A stretch of DNA of 64,000 bases, from contig NC_089979.1 in NCBI RefSeq assembly GCF_036417845.1, positions 6,253,424-6,317,423 of the forward strand. The letters are read 5' to 3'. The notes beneath the pieces are model-generated. The model did not search any database and was not told the DNA's origin. It saw only the letters and a program-made list of their open reading frames with translations. The DNA comes from Apteryx mantelli. Its lineage: Eukaryota; Chordata; Aves; Apterygiformes; Apterygidae. Shown in pieces: positions 13,078-27,109 of this stretch. Position 1 is the stretch's first letter, and each line of letters begins with the position of its first letter. A program made the translations under genes and the position numbers.

Positions 13078-15486
13078 TTGCAGTGGTGTTGATGTTGTAA
13101 TGAAAAGAAAGCCTTTGACATGATGTCTTTCTGCCCTAGCTTCTGGTGTGACGATGAGTATAAAACTCTGCTGCAGCTTCCGGCTTTGCTTCCGGCATCT
13201 TCTGACAGGATTGGCCTGTGCATAGTCTAGTCTGTGAAGGGGAGAAGTTAAGAGACAGCTTAGATCCTTTCCTAGAAGAAGAAAATTTTCAAAAAAAACT
13301 TTAGCACACTGTTTATAGGGCACTCAGTTATTGATGGAAACAGGAAATTTAAACATAAAGAAGCCTTTCCATTTGTGGTCCTAGTAAAAATAATCAGGTC
13401 CCACAAAAAGTCCCACAAAACAAGTCCCAGAGATCATTTGGATTCAAAATCTAATTCCTTCAGTTACTTCATGATTAACCCCACTGAGGACCATGAAGGA
13501 AGGCACTACGTATAGTAATATTTCCGAAGCTGGTCACTTCTTACAGTGGCAGGAGAATAGCTCTGGGAGACAGGAGCAGCCAGCCCTGAGTGCAGTCAAA
13601 CTTCCTTCAGAAAGTAAGGTGGCCTTGCAAGCCCCGCTGGAAAGGGAGAAGTTTCTCAGCTGCCCACGCCTCAGCAGGCAATTCTTGCCTGGGTGTAGCG
13701 TTGTTAGCAACACAGTGCTGTCTGATTTTGGCAAGATACATCTCCCGCTGCCATCTGCTTAGACCTTACAAATTGAAGGCTATGTCGAAATGGTGGTCTC
13801 TGTAACTTCAGCGTGTTCATACCCTGCTTGCTTTAAACCAGCCAGTCTGGGCACTGGTGCCGGTGTAAACCATGGCAGTATATAGTTCATTAGAGGCTGC
13901 AAAACCACGCAGAAAAAGAGTACATTTTCCTGGTGAGCATACTACGCTGCTACCACCGGACTGTTATCTGCACCATAAACGTGCAGTTTAATGCTGGCTT
14001 AAGTACATTTGCAGCGTGTTGTGGGCATTGAGTCTGCTCACGCTTAATTAGTGCTAGAGAAGCAGATCTTCAAGGGACACTGAGGCAGCATGGCAGGGTG
14101 GTGGTTCTGGTGGCTCAGCAGCTGACTTTCTCCAAAGTTCTCCATGTGTGTTGTCCACATTTTCTTGGCTGGAAGTAAAGGGGCATAAGCGAAGGCAGTT
14201 CATGGAAATAACTGAGCCTAGAGTTGATAGCTTCATCTAGTTAGCACGTCTTCTTCCTCTTCAGGCTCTGTTTGCTTTGCACCTAGTCAAGAAGGTGTGC
14301 CAAGGAGCTGGCACATAGATACTTTGGTGGTGCAATGCTTCACACCATTCGAAGGGTTGCCAGTGCCCCCAGCAATTCGAGGAGAGCCCCGGCTTCGTCT
14401 CCAACAGAACCGCAAGAGCTCAGCATCTGTCCTCCAAGCCTTTACTCATCTGAGAAGGGCCATTTGCTCTATTAGATGGTTGAGCAGTGTGCTTGTGGTG
14501 CGACAGAAGGCTTGTCAGGCAAAACTTGAGAAAGAGCTCTGCTGAAAGGAATTTCCTCTGGCAGGAATAAGAGCTGAAGTGTCCAGGGAAAATTTTTGCC
14601 TTTCTGTGAGACAAACTTTCTAGCTGTGCGTAACCATCCTTTTGGTGAAGTTTACCAAGGTGCTGTCCTGAATTTGTCTGAGGAAGAAATGTTTTCTGTG
14701 TGTTGTTTTTGATAGACTCTGCTAGCTTTGTTTTATTCAGCAGCAGTACTTCCAGGTCCTGTTGTGTTGGTCCCATGTCTAGCAGTGGCTCACTTAGCCC
14801 TGCCTTTCATTGTCACGAATCAAGCAATGCCATGACAAATAAGGCAGCCTTTTTCTCTGTTTGTAAACCACTTAATTTAGCTCTTGCTCAACAGCAAAAC
14901 CTGGAGCGGTTATTTATATCAACATGGCCCCAAGCACTTAAAACAAGTCAATGTTCTGATTATGGCTCTGCATATTTTATTGCCTATATTTGTATCATGC
15001 TGCTCTAAACCAGCACCTGTTCCTTTTTTACTGCATTCCAGTTTAATAGTTGCTGCCTGTCCAAAGAACCATTGTGATGGAAACTCTTCTGCAGATTCTT
15101 CATTGTCTATACCAGTGAATGCCACTTGGAACGCAGCTTTGTTTCCAAGTTTGCCGGCGATTTGTTAAATATGCTGAAGCTGAGGGTGTCTGTAAAAATT
15201 GCTTCCTATTTTTCTGTGAGCCTGAAAGTAAAACATCTTGCAGTATTAATTTATGTATTGCAAATATTCCCTTTCAGCAGCACCAGGACCCTAGCTGTGC
15301 TGACGCTGCTCTGACGGTCTCTGTCTGACACGTTCTCTCTCTCCAGCATCCTCCTCTTCTCCCCCCACACCCCCAGCCTGTGAATACTGCAGTGACAATA
15401 ATCCAACCCACCACTGCTTGTCAAGATTTGAACACTGAGTTCGTCTTATTCAGGGTGTGCGAGCGCACTTGTACGTAAAGCGTTAA

Positions 15487-15565
15487 GACCTGTTTCTCTT
15501 CTGGAGGTCATAAAGAGGAGATGCAAGGTGGGGAAGGAAGAGGTGGGGAAGGTGTGAAGAGGAGA
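15487..15565. repeat. Purine-rich low-complexity stretch
   Basis: The later part, from about 15514, is dominated by G and A (gaagaggtggggaaggtgtg, aagaggagaggat). It follows a pyrimidine-rich stretch at about 15335-15378. Low-complexity DNA with no gene. Confidence 0.6.
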
Positions 15566-18500
15566 GGATTATGAAGCAACAGGAAGCTAGTCCAGGTGAA
15601 AGTTGGTGTTATCTCCTTCTCCTTCTGTTTTCGTCTCCCTCCTCTGCTGTCCAAATTTTCCCTGCTGTTTCATTTTGTGCGCAAAACCAACAGCAGATTA
15701 TTGTTAACTGGTGTAAGCAGATAGTGATTTGTGCTGAGCTGAACTCAGAATTGGTGTCCTGAGAGGCATGTGCTGACAGAGGACAAATCAAGGTTGCTCT
15801 TCATTCTTTTTGTCGAGTGATCTGACCTAAATTTGCACAGCTGTGTTCACATTTAATCCCGTCTGATAGCTCAAAATGCTTTATATCTCATAAAAGCAGC
15901 CTACTGGCACCTGACATTTATTCTGGCCCTGGTTCATTTCTGACCTACAAATCCTCTGGCACAACCTGTTTTTTTTTGTTTTTTCCCTAGCAGATTTATT
16001 CCTCCATCCATATACCTTTGAAATGACCAATCTATAAAGAGTATAATCTAGATCATTGGTTTTCAGCCTTTTCAGACTTACTGACCTGTACAAATTCTCC
16101 AGTGTGGGTTGGCCACCTGAGAAAAATATATGAGGACCTGGAGCAAGCTATTGACTTGTTTCCCTAAGTGACATTCTTTGGATCCCTTAGGTGCACTTTG
16201 TTTTCACCCATAACTGTTTGGACCATGCATCTGAAGCTGATGATCTACAGTGAAGGTTCTTGGCTCTGATGCAAAAGTATTTTTTACTCATAACACCCTT
16301 TAATTTTATTGCTGGGGTTGAAGGGATGTCTCCCCCACTCTTCAGTGAGAACCACAGAACCAGGTCACCACTGGTACTTTATGAATTCCAGCTGTGCTGG
16401 CAAATACGAAGCATAGTGGAGTTTATAAGCACAAAAGCAATGACATAAAATGAAGCTGCTTCCTTCTTATTTGCTCTGCACTCTTTGGGTTATTTTTTTT
16501 TTATTATATTTTTTTTTAGGGTTCATTTATTATTTGTCTTCTATGTCCCTAACTCTTATCATTTTGGTGGTAGAAATCAAAGAACCTTGGAAAAAGTGAT
16601 TCAAGGTGTTTCACTGTTTATGAACATATATTTAATGCATCTGACAAAATTGCAAATATTGATTTTCCCAAGACTATCAAACTGCAAACTTTTTATTATT
16701 TTTCCTAATATTGGAAGATTCTTTTTTTTCAGGGCTCACATCCAAACTGAGTTAGCTCTTTTGAGTATGAAAACAAATTAGCCTTTAACATTTTAAACTC
16801 AGCTAAAATGGTTATGCAGTAGAAACAAGCATATTCAACAGATGTGGATGAATAAGAGTATGAGCCTTGCATTTGTTTCACCTGTACCACAAGTCTGCAT
16901 CTTGGCTTACCTATTGAAGAAAAAGATCAAAGGATTACAGTAGGATGTAAACTAAAAAACCTCAGCAAGATAGCTGCAAGCGATTGTTCCTATCTTGTGC
17001 TGTGATACTATCCCATTCTGCAAGGTAATGCTGGGTAATGTGAGCTGATTGTAAAGACTGGAGATCTTATAAAGTAAACCCTGATACTTCCATGTCTAAG
17101 CAGAACATTAGAATATTTCTCATAGCTAAGAATAACACGTTTTCTGGAGCAGACTTGAAACTGAAGTCCTAAATAGCAATGATTATTAAAACAAACAAAC
17201 AAAAAAATCACAAACAAGCAGTGATCCAAAATTTATGGTTTTAAAAGTTGTTTTTAGGGAACAAGCTAACTAGCTTTCTGGTTGAGTTCTAATTTGGGTA
17301 CATGCATCATCTGTGCAAATTTTATTGCATATATTCTATTTTTTTTATATTCAAGTACGTACTGTTGAGTGAAGCCATATACTGAGTAAGATGATGTCTG
17401 CATTTCATTGAATGTAGATATTTTGATTGACCAATCTGTTTCAACACTTGTGCCTGAAAGTGGGTGTCTGGGTACTAGACTGCTTTTTCATTACTGTTAA
17501 AGCCTTGGTAAACTACAATTTTGGAGAAATCACATGCTTCACTGGTTTTCTTTGACTTGGGATAAATACTCTAGCTTGGTGATTGCACTGCAGAAGGATG
17601 AAAGGTTTATTTCAAAAAGTCAAAGGAATATAAACTCATGTTTAAATCATTTTGCTGGAGTAAAACCATAGTCTCAGTGGTTGTCCAGGGTTGACATTCA
17701 GATCACAGGAAAAAGTCAGTCTTATAACAATTTGAGTTAAAGCTTTACATTCCAATCATTCTTTACCATCAGTAGTGCTGGAGAACCAAATTAAACTGTT
17801 TTAGGTGAGTCATTTTGAATAAAAATCAAACTTTTACCATCCCTACCCTCGAGTAGCCCAACAATTTTAGCGCTCATCTGGGAGGTCCAGGTTTTAGCCC
17901 CTGTTATGTCTGAGATTTGGACTGAGAAAGGGTAAAATATAAAATATTTAAACTACTTATTAAATAATTTTGCTAAATAAGGCTTGGCATTTGTTTGCAT
18001 TTTTAGCACGGTATTTAGGTTGGTCCTTTTTAAAATTGTAAAGCCAGATATCTTGCCATTACCCGAAATCTCGTATCTATAAGAGAATTGCCAGCTTGAT
18101 TTTTTTTGACAAAACCAGATGTTAGCATCTCAGATCAGTGTGCCTCTCCTCCCCAATTTCACTGATGCTCTGACAGAAAAAGACTGGTTCTGTAAGCTGA
18201 GGAATAGTTAATGACAACGTGGTAGTAAAAGGACTAACTGACATTTGTGACTGTTTTGACTCAAGCAACGCACATATGCTCGGAAGAGGTTACTGAGTTG
18301 TAATCACTGTCTTAAGAACTGGGATCCAGCTCAGCTGCATGAAGGCGAACAGAGAAACAGAAAAAAAGGGGCTTGGTGTGATGAGTGAACTTATTCTCCT
18401 ATTACTTTAGTCTCAGGTAATGAGATTTGGATTTTTGCTGTGTGTTATAGACCTTTTTTTACTGCGTTCCTCTGTTCCTTACTTTGAATTTTACAGTAGA

Positions 18501-18790
18501 GCTAGGCATGTGTGCAGAGGAGAATAACGTTTTCTCGCTGTGACTTTATTCTACAAACTTAATCAAGGACTTCTAAAAAAAGAATGCTCAGCTAGCAACA
18601 AATTCCAGCCGCTGAAGAAATTCACAGTAAAATAAAAGATACTCTAAAAGCAGTAAGGATGGAGGTGATATCCTGGAGATGGTATGTGTTCTGTTTCCTG
18701 AGAGGCAGCTTTATTCTCCTAAATTAATGTTTCTGGGTTTATGAGTCATTGGCCTTTATCACATGTTGTTTTGTTCTTTGTCCTTGGTGG

Positions 18791-18838
18791 GTTTTTTTCC
18801 CTTTTTTTCTTTTTTCCTTTTTTTTCCCCTTTTTTTTC
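18791..18838. repeat. Polypyrimidine tract
   Basis: A single G followed by 47 bases of only T and C, with long T runs broken by C2 to C4 clusters. Such polypyrimidine/polypurine DNA can adopt unusual structures, but no function is shown here. Confidence 0.9.
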
Positions 18839-20059
18839 TGGCTGCTTTGATGGAGGTAGACCAAAATGGCAAAAGCACTAAGGAAATGTCTGGTTTATTT
18901 TTCACTCAGAAGTAATTGTACAAATGCTATGAAGTTCATGGACTGCCAGGGTACGTGGCGTCCCGTCCTTATTTCCACTCTGTGCCATCCTCATCTCCCC
19001 TCCCGCTCCTCCCTTTGGTTCGGGGGATGCTGATTGCGATCTCAGCCCGGGATTGTCAGAGTCCTTTTTAGCTTCAAGGTGTTTAACAGTTGTGCATGTT
19101 TGGTACGTGACCAACTCACCACCTACTGTCAGAGGCCTCCGTTCAGTCAGTTGACTGTATCTCTACGATTGCATTAGATACAAACACTCTGAGTTAAAAA
19201 GATTGCAGAGAACAGTGGAGGATAAAGACGAATAAGACCATTGCAGTTTGGCTAATATCATATGTTAAACAATCTGCAATCCATAACGTATCTCTGTTGA
19301 CAGCACTGGAGGATGAGGTGAATAAAATCAAGCCTTCCTTAAAAATTCCAGTGAGACAATATCTAACCTTTAAATGCATAGATTCTTCCAGGGCTGTACT
19401 TGCATGAAGGATTTTCAGTTAGTATCCTCTTACTGCAATTAAAATGACAATTTAAATTGATTGTCTTTTGCTAGGAGATCAACACTTGTTAGAAGGACAA
19501 ACTGTGAAAGTGGTGACCTAAGGCTCATAACACGGGTTTCCTATAAGACACAGCACAACCAGTGACGATGGCAACATCTTATGAGGCAATGCAGTGCTTG
19601 GGAAACAATAAGACTGACCACAAGCACTGCTTTTTCAGGGGTGTATGGCCAAAATACTTCCCGTGTAGCTTTACTAGATGTTTACTTCAGTCCTCTTCTG
19701 CAAGATGCTGCCATGCAAAGGGTTTGACTTAAGAACAGACATTTAAAAAAATCATAGGTAATAAAACCTTCCCCCAAATCACTGATATTTTTTTTCTTTA
19801 GCCTGCTTATTTTTGGTAAATAATAATACTTGTATTGGCAACATTCCCTATTGCATTTCAGATGCTGATGCAACAGCATCCTTCTCTTCAGTATTATTCT
19901 TTCCAAATATTCCTCTATTTATAGCCCAAGCTTGTTCCCTATAGCGATCAGTGACTAGGGGGGAGTTGGAGACCCTTCATAAGACCTAGATTTTAACGGG
20001 CTGTGATCAGATTCAGGCAACTGGTGCAGCAATGAAAACCTGGTGCATCATTTGCGTTT

Positions 20060-20345
20060 CCTCCATGCGGGGTGCCTGCAGCTGTTCTGTTAGACTTCGT
20101 GGCTTCTTTCAGTGGAGAACGCTGCCAGCGTGTCTGAGAAATTTGGCTTTGCACCTTGCTAGGCGCTGTGCCGAGAGGGTGTGCCGGACGCCCCGTTTGG
20201 TGACCGTCAGCTGCGCCCCAAGGGGCAGGGCTGGCTTAGGGGGGCTCAGCCCCTCTGAGCCTCTGAGGGAGATTTATGGGCTCGGAGCCTCCAGTTTTCC
20301 CACGGAGCTGGTGGCGGTCCAACCCGGGGTGGCAGCTATTTTGCT
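20060..20345. promoter_or_regulatory. CpG-richer patch, possible promoter or first exon
   Basis: In an AT-rich neighbourhood this stretch is visibly GC-rich and carries roughly fifteen CpG dinucleotides in about 290 bases (for example in gcgctgtgccgagag, gccggacgccccg, ctgcgcccc and ggcggtccaacccgggg). It sits about 2.2 kb upstream of the FAM135B start-codon exon, a reasonable place for an alternative promoter or untranslated exon. A 111-codon open frame on the + strand (20032-20367) has no recognisable family and is probably a by-product of the composition. There is no direct sign of transcription, so this is inference. Confidence 0.3.
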
Positions 20346-20390
20346 CTTTCATGTTGGTGATGTGTGAGAGAAAATAAGTTACAGAAACCG

Positions 20391-20416
20391 TTTTTTTTTG
20401 TTGTTGTTGTTTTTTC
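20391..20416. repeat. T-rich (TTG)n microsatellite
   Basis: A T run leads into four TTG units and a further T run, immediately downstream of the CpG-richer patch. Confidence 0.85.
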
Positions 20417-21799
20417 AAAATAAAAAGCAATTTCAATGAAGACCTGCATATATATTTCCCTCTATTGAATTCTTAAGTTTTCATTTACTTTAGCTCACCT
20501 AGTCTCACACCTTTCTTTCTGTCTTTGGCAATACAGCTGCTGGTCTGAACTGGCTACCCACCCATTCACCCTCTCTTCTTTAAACTGGTGTCTTCAGCAG
20601 TGTAGTGTTCCCTTTGACCCAGAGTTTTTGGTCTAGGGAAATACGCCTCAGCACAATATGCAGATTTATCCAGAGGCAATTCTTCCAATTAGCACCCTCC
20701 TCAAGACAGAATATTTTTTCACAGTATCTCCTCAGTGGGATTGTTTGGTTTTCTGCTGGCTTCCCCCTCACAGTCTGCTTTGGTTTGACGCTGCAAGCTC
20801 AGACGAGACTATTGCACATGCAACCAGAGGGAAAAATGATACACATGCCCTGTGAACAGAAAAAAAACTCCTTCGTGCTGTGCAGAAAGGCAAAATCAGG
20901 AAGGGTTAGTCTAATCCCTGTTTAAAGGAAATAAATAAATAAATACAATTATTACTGTGACCATTTGACAAAGTAAATGCAATGTTGAGTTCCTTACCTT
21001 GGAGATATATCAGATGGGTAGTTTAGCAATTATCTTTCTTCTCTTTCTCACAGTTGCACACTTGTATGGCATCCATCCTATGTCCCATCCCTGTCATTCC
21101 AGAATCAACACCTGTAATGTTTGTTCTCCAGGAGGGTTGACGAAAAATCAACAACAAAATTTCAACACTGAAACGAGCTATTTTTGAAAAATAGTAGAGC
21201 CTGAGAAGACAGCCAGGAAGAAAGAAAAAAAAGAAATAGCTTAAAATAATCACTGTACTAAGCCAGTCGGTTGGAAAATTACTAATCAGGAGTCAGCACT
21301 AAAACTTATCAGAAAGCTACAGCCTAATGCTTATCTGAGGGCTTCATGTATCAAACTCCTCTTCTTTCCTGCTTCCTTAGAGGAAGTGGTGAAATCTTTG
21401 AGTGCAAAGGGAATTAGTGGCTAGCAAGAGTGTAGCAATTCTCCCCTTTGCAGTCTAAGCTGGATGTCACGTTAGAGACACTCTTGTCCCAGGCAGGGAA
21501 ACTATTAGTAGCCCTGACATGAGTCTTCTTCAGAGATTACACTTGACTGCTGTCAAACAGCTCCCAAAATGATGCTTCTGAACTGTGTTAATTAAACAAA
21601 TCTGATGGTTCTCTTGCCAAAAGTGGACTTACAGGGAGAAGAGGCAGAAATGGTAAACAGAAAATTCAAAATCTGGCCACAAGCCGTAAAAGCCTTCAGC
21701 CTGGCTCTGCTGCAATTAGTGAAATGTCAAGGGTCTACACTGGTATATTAAATAGTGCTGGTTTTGAAATCTGTTTTGGCAAAGCTCCTTTGAGTAAGG

Positions 21800-21860
21800 T
21801 ATGACCTCCTGAGGTCCCTTCCAACCTGAATTATCCTATGATTCAATCATCCTATGAGAT
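21800..21860 (+). mobile_element. Short CR1 LINE tail
   Basis: About 60 bases containing cctcctgaggtcccttccaa followed by cctgaattatcctatgattc and a second catcctatga. This is the + strand CR1 3' terminus with its short repeated ATTCTATG-like tail. Only the extreme 3' end is retained. It lies about 630 bases upstream of the FAM135B start-codon exon. Confidence 0.75.
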
Positions 21861-22488
21861 ATTATCTGTAAATGGCTGTAACACTTGAAAATACTCTATT
21901 AGGTGCCTTGGTTGTCAGCATTTTCCTTAGCAGAACCTCTTCCATTCAATATTCTTTAAATTATTCATATTCCCTCAAAAACTTCCCTTCCAGGACTTCA
22001 GGGAATTCATAAGGGTGGCCAAAAGCATACAAATTCTGATTTCTACCATCATGTGTCTAGGGTCTATCTTCTCCTTAGCCTACTCTTTTACAGGATTGAT
22101 CTATGCTGCCCCTGGATACCTGCCTTTTGGTAAAATGAGAAGGAAAAAATTATTTCTGGTATAGGAGTAGCAAGAGAGTTAGCTAAAATTTGCTTTAAGA
22201 TTCTTGCACATAAGATATTATTTACTCTTTGATTTGTCATGTACTTTCCATAATATTATCACTCTATCCTAATTAGACATTTTGCCTCTCTTAATAACTG
22301 CTTTGATCTGGCTTTTCTTGAGTCTTCCTGAAGATGGAGCCCAATAAGGTTATTGGAAAGATTCCAGCTGATTACAGTCAGCTTTCCATGAACCCTAAGA
22401 TGCCAAACGAAATGTGACAACACATTTTTGGATTTGTAAAACAAAATACTTGAAATTTTTTAAATGCCTGTTTATATGTGTTGTTTAG

Positions 22489-22585
<97 letters not shown>

Positions 22586-25500
22586 TGAGTTGATGTTTCC
22601 ATTTGTTTTCAGCTGATTGCAGAAGAATCATTTACAGAAAAGTGTTAAACTCCAAAACAGGTTGTTTCCTGACAAAGGAAGTGTATTTCATGTAATCTCT
22701 GGACAAGGAAGGACGTCATTGGTCTTTAATTGCTGTCAGGGAAGATCAGTGTACATGACTTTTACTATAAAGTCTGACTGACTTGTTTTTGCAATACACT
22801 GTTACAAAGCATGTGTTCAGAAATAGGGACAATAGCTGCTTTAAACTCTTTTGGACCAGTGCTGAGCCTCTGTGGTAAACGAGAGCTTCATTGCACACTA
22901 GTGAAACTGCTCGTTGTAGGATCATACATCTAATGTCTATACACTTTTAATGAGATTTAACAGAATCCCACCATTCGGGACCTCAAAGAAGGGAAGGGGA
23001 ATGTGTTTTCTTTGAAGTTCTGCTTCTGTTGACCACCTCGTATTCTCACATCCCTTCAAGTTAAAAGAACACATACAGCTTTTGGTTTACTCAAACTTTT
23101 GCCCCTTTTCTTTTTTCCCACCTTCTTGGTAGCTTTTACAGCAACCCTGAGGTTGTTAAATGGAGAAGCCTAACAAAATGCGAGTGGTTACTCTGCTTAG
23201 ATGTTGGACACCACAGGTGTTTTTCAGTGAGGAAAAGATATTACACTGATGGACCTTTTGAGGAGAACAGAAAAGACAGAAGGGTCAAAAGAATGTACTT
23301 GTCTGGTAGAATATTATTTTCTTTTATCTATGAGAACTGATGTACATATCACACTAGGTATTTCCTGTTAATCCTTACCTATGCATAGGGATGGCTCATT
23401 GCTGATCTGTCTCTAGCACCATTTCTAGCAACTAAACTATGAAACTGTTTCAGGAATTGGGATGGTTTCCCACTAATTTTGATTGTGTTGCAATATGGCA
23501 TTTGTGAATTGGAAGAGGTTTTTTTGTTTTTGATTTTTTTGTTTTTTAGTGGGGAATTACTATTGCTGATTTGTTTTTTACATTCCCTTTAGACCAAGAT
23601 AAATCCATGAGCTTCAGCAAAATGACATGATTTTTACCTATCAGAAGGAAATGTGACCCCATAAGACATATTAAAAAATGAGGGAGGAATATGTTGCCCT
23701 TATCCATTTTTGAATTAAATGAAGGGAACACAGCTTTACTTCATTTTAATGGCCGGCATCTGCTATTCTGTTCATACACCCATGTGAATATCTACCAACT
23801 TTACATTTGAAAGCATTCTGACTATACTAAATAGATCCATTAAACTGAGAAAAATGCTTTGTGATTGAGGTGTTTGGTTTACTTCAGTCGTAAGAGGAGT
23901 CTGCCGTGTCTTTCAGTGCTTATGACCTTAGAAGATAGTCCTATTTGTAGAGTTTTTTCCTTTTCTTCTGATGGCCAGTGTAACATACTTGACTTTCCTC
24001 ATGTTTGAAAATCCACACCCATCTGTTCAGTGATTTGTCTGGACTTGGTAGGATATTCAGAGGTTAGCCAGGGATCTTCCCATTTCTCAAGTTGCTCTGT
24101 GATGAGCTGCCCATTTTTGTCATATGGGCCTACTTTTCCATACAGTAATTCCTCTAAAAGATTTTGGCTCTGACAGATCAACTTTCTGTTGTGGGGGTAA
24201 ACCTAGCACTAATACAGATAATATATTCTGCTGTCACACTAATGAGTTTCTAATTACCTTTGCATTTTCCCCTGCTTGTTCTTACTGTGTTTTACTGATT
24301 AATATTCCAAACATATGGTACTATAGGTGATACTGCATTAATTTGTCTAGAGTAATTTTTCTTTCTATTTGTATCTTGCATAGTATTAAATTTGCTTTCC
24401 TTCCGTAATTATACCCCTTCCATTTTCAACAAAATCCTTTACTGTGTCTCACACTTGCCGATCAGCATCCTTTGACTTCAGCTACTTAGTGGCCCCTATT
24501 ACTGTAACATCTGAGGGTGAAGAAAAGTAGTAGATGAGCTTGCCCAGTTTCATTTAGAACTTGGGTACAGTTTTATTTTTCCTTGCTGCCATTGCCAATA
24601 GTCATTCTGGACATCTGGGATATCTTGGATTGATCCACGGTCACACCGGATGAGAAGGTGGTAGAAATAATAATAATGTGGACTTTCTATTTAAACAGTT
24701 TTTTTTTTTTTCCTGTGTGTGTTTCATAATTAGGTCAATATCACTCTGCCCCCCTGAAAGCTGGCAAGGTGAATTGTGAAAGACTGTCCATCAAAATAGC
24801 AGTGGAGCTGAAATGGATCTTAGTTTCTGTGGGAGTCCAATATGTGGCTTTTTAACAACAAAAACAAGAACCACAACAGAAAGCACTGATAATAATTAGT
24901 GTTATCTACTACTATGCTTCATTTTTTGTTCCAAAACAAAATAAGGAAAAAAAAAACCCAACAACATAATGAAATATATGGCAGTCTTGCCAGTGACATT
25001 AATAGGATTGGACTGGAGTCTTAGGTCCCATATCTCATTGAACATCACTAGATGTTGTGTGCCCAATTTCAGCTAGTAATCTGAAAATCGACCTTGGACC
25101 ATAGGGTTGAAATTCCCAGGTAAGTACTGTATAACTGTGAAGAAATAAGGTTGGGATTTTCCGAAGTCTTGGCAAACTGTCCTTCTAAAGACAGTTCCTT
25201 GAGGGAGGGCATGGCTGAGCCAGCAGTGAGCACTTCTGAAAAGAGCACTCTATGCGAATAAAGAAATGAATAAAGCTACAAGGTGTAGCAGGAGAGTCCT
25301 GGGAGAATCATCCCTTCTGGAGCCCTTAGGTGATGGTTAATAATCAAACTTGATTAAGGACATGGTCTTCTGGCTGTAAGTCACAGAGACAAAGTGGTTT
25401 AAATTTTAGATCCTCGATAACGGTTTAAGGGATTCTGTTCTATATCTAATTGCACAGGAATCTATTTTGAATTGTGTGTACACACACTGCCACCTGCCAA

Positions 25501-26187
25501 CCCTTCCTTCCCACAAGAAATAGAAACTCCTTGATCTAACCAAATTCTATGCCTTGTGATATTGAACAACAGTCTTAAGAGCTGAAATAATGTTTCTTAA
25601 CCTGTATGAAGGTTTAATATTGAAAAGGGACTCTGATACAAAAGCAATTAGGGATTTTTTTTTTTGAGTTTATTATGGTTTTATGTTCCAGGCCCGTGTA
25701 CCAGGAAGAGCCATCAGTAAATTAGGTGTTGCAGGTAGTTTATTTTGGTCAGTTAGTGTTAAAGTTATCTTCTGAAGCATGCACACAGCAGTGTCAGTAT
25801 TTATAGACATCAAAGGTTAAATGCTGTAGATGCAGCTATAGGGGAAGAAAGAACCTTTTCTTTGGTCGAACCAAAGGAATTGCACTGCTGTTTGATGCCA
25901 GAGTTCTAAAGGTCGAGTAATAAGTAATGTAATTTCTAGAAGAGAAAACATTTTTAAATTTTCCATCCTAATTCTCTCCATCATATGCCACTTAATAGCT
26001 GGTGACAGATATTTTCTGTAGTGAAATTAGCTAACTGATTCTGATTTTCCTTAATAGAGTAGGAAATAAAATTATCCCTGACTGCCAGAGATCAATTAAT
26101 TGATTTGTCTGGTTCTGTCAGAAGCAATGCTTCTGTGCCATTATTCTTAAAGCATTTCAAAATCTATTTGATAGATTTCCTTACTTT

Positions 26188-26203
26188 AAAAAAAAAAAAA
26201 AAA
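26188..26203. repeat. Poly-A run (A16)
   Basis: Sixteen consecutive A residues with no recognisable retroposed body upstream. Confidence 0.9.
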
Positions 26204-27080
26204 GCTACTGTGTTCACAGGGTGTAAATAACTTTTTGAGTCTGAGAGGGAATAGAGGGCACAAAGAAAGCAGAATAGTGACTTCATATTGTTAGGATTCT
26301 GGCAATGATGTGTTATAAAATAAAGATCAAGGTAAGTCCTTAGGTAACAATCATAGGGATTAATCAACTGCTTTTCAATCTTTTGACTCCTCAAATTCTG
26401 GACACTAATTTGTAAGTGTCTAACACTTGGTGGTGGTAATGGTCTGTGTTTGGGGGTGGGGTTTGAGAAGAAACCAGTGGGAAAATGAAGTCTAGCTTCT
26501 TCCATAATAACGATAACATTACCCTTGGGATCATATCAGTGGACTCAAGCTTTCCAATACCCTGCAGGTATCAGACCAAAGAACTCTCGCTGTTCAGAGC
26601 TGCCTAAAAGATGATGTTCAGCCGTGGCAGACAATGACTTTACATGGCAAAAGAGCATTTTTGCCTACCAGATGGACAACAGTATTTCAATTTTCTTACT
26701 CATGAAGTCATCAGCTTTGAAGACACAGTCTAGCAGCTCCTCTTCTCAACACAGTGGGGTTCTCCAATAAGTCAAGGCTTTTCCCCAGCTTGTCAGGAGA
26801 GATACATGGAAAATACTCATCACATTCAGAGGTTCAGAACTAGTTGCTGGGATCTTTGAGGTATAGTGTCAGGATATATCAAAAAGTTTATTTAAAACAT
26901 CTAGAACAGAGAGAAATCTTGTTACTTTTTTTTTTCCAGACAGGATGCATTTCTTCAAGCTTTTCACCTCTAATGAAATACAAAACATGTTTGGACTGCA
27001 AATCTGCTTGTTTTTTGAATATGCTTACATAGTTCATTTAAGATACATGGATTCTTGCTAATATAAATGAAGTGAAAAAT

Positions 27081-27109
27081 AAAACAAAACAAAACAAAAC
27101 AAAACAAAA
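27081..27109. repeat. (AAAAC)n microsatellite
   Basis: Nearly six AAAAC units in intron. Confidence 0.95.

Larger units (their letters stand above)
1..22488 (+). other. FAM135B: FAM135B upstream intron or 5' flank
   Basis: No coding exon recognised. The segment ends at the acceptor of the start-codon exon, so at least its 3' part should be intron after a non-coding first exon; where transcription starts cannot be told from sequence alone. It contains two reverse-oriented CR1 fragments near 320-545 and 1937-2180, one short CR1 tail near 21800-21860, several homopolymer and short-unit repeats, a small perfect hairpin at 6821-6850 and a CpG-richer patch near 20060-20345. Open frames here are all near 110 codons or shorter, have no recognisable family and look like chance. 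Confidence 0.6.

Noticed and set aside
20032..20367. 111-codon + strand open frame as a protein-coding gene
   Set aside because: Arg/Leu/Ala-rich composition follows the local GC content, there is no family resemblance, and the frame alone is not evidence of coding.
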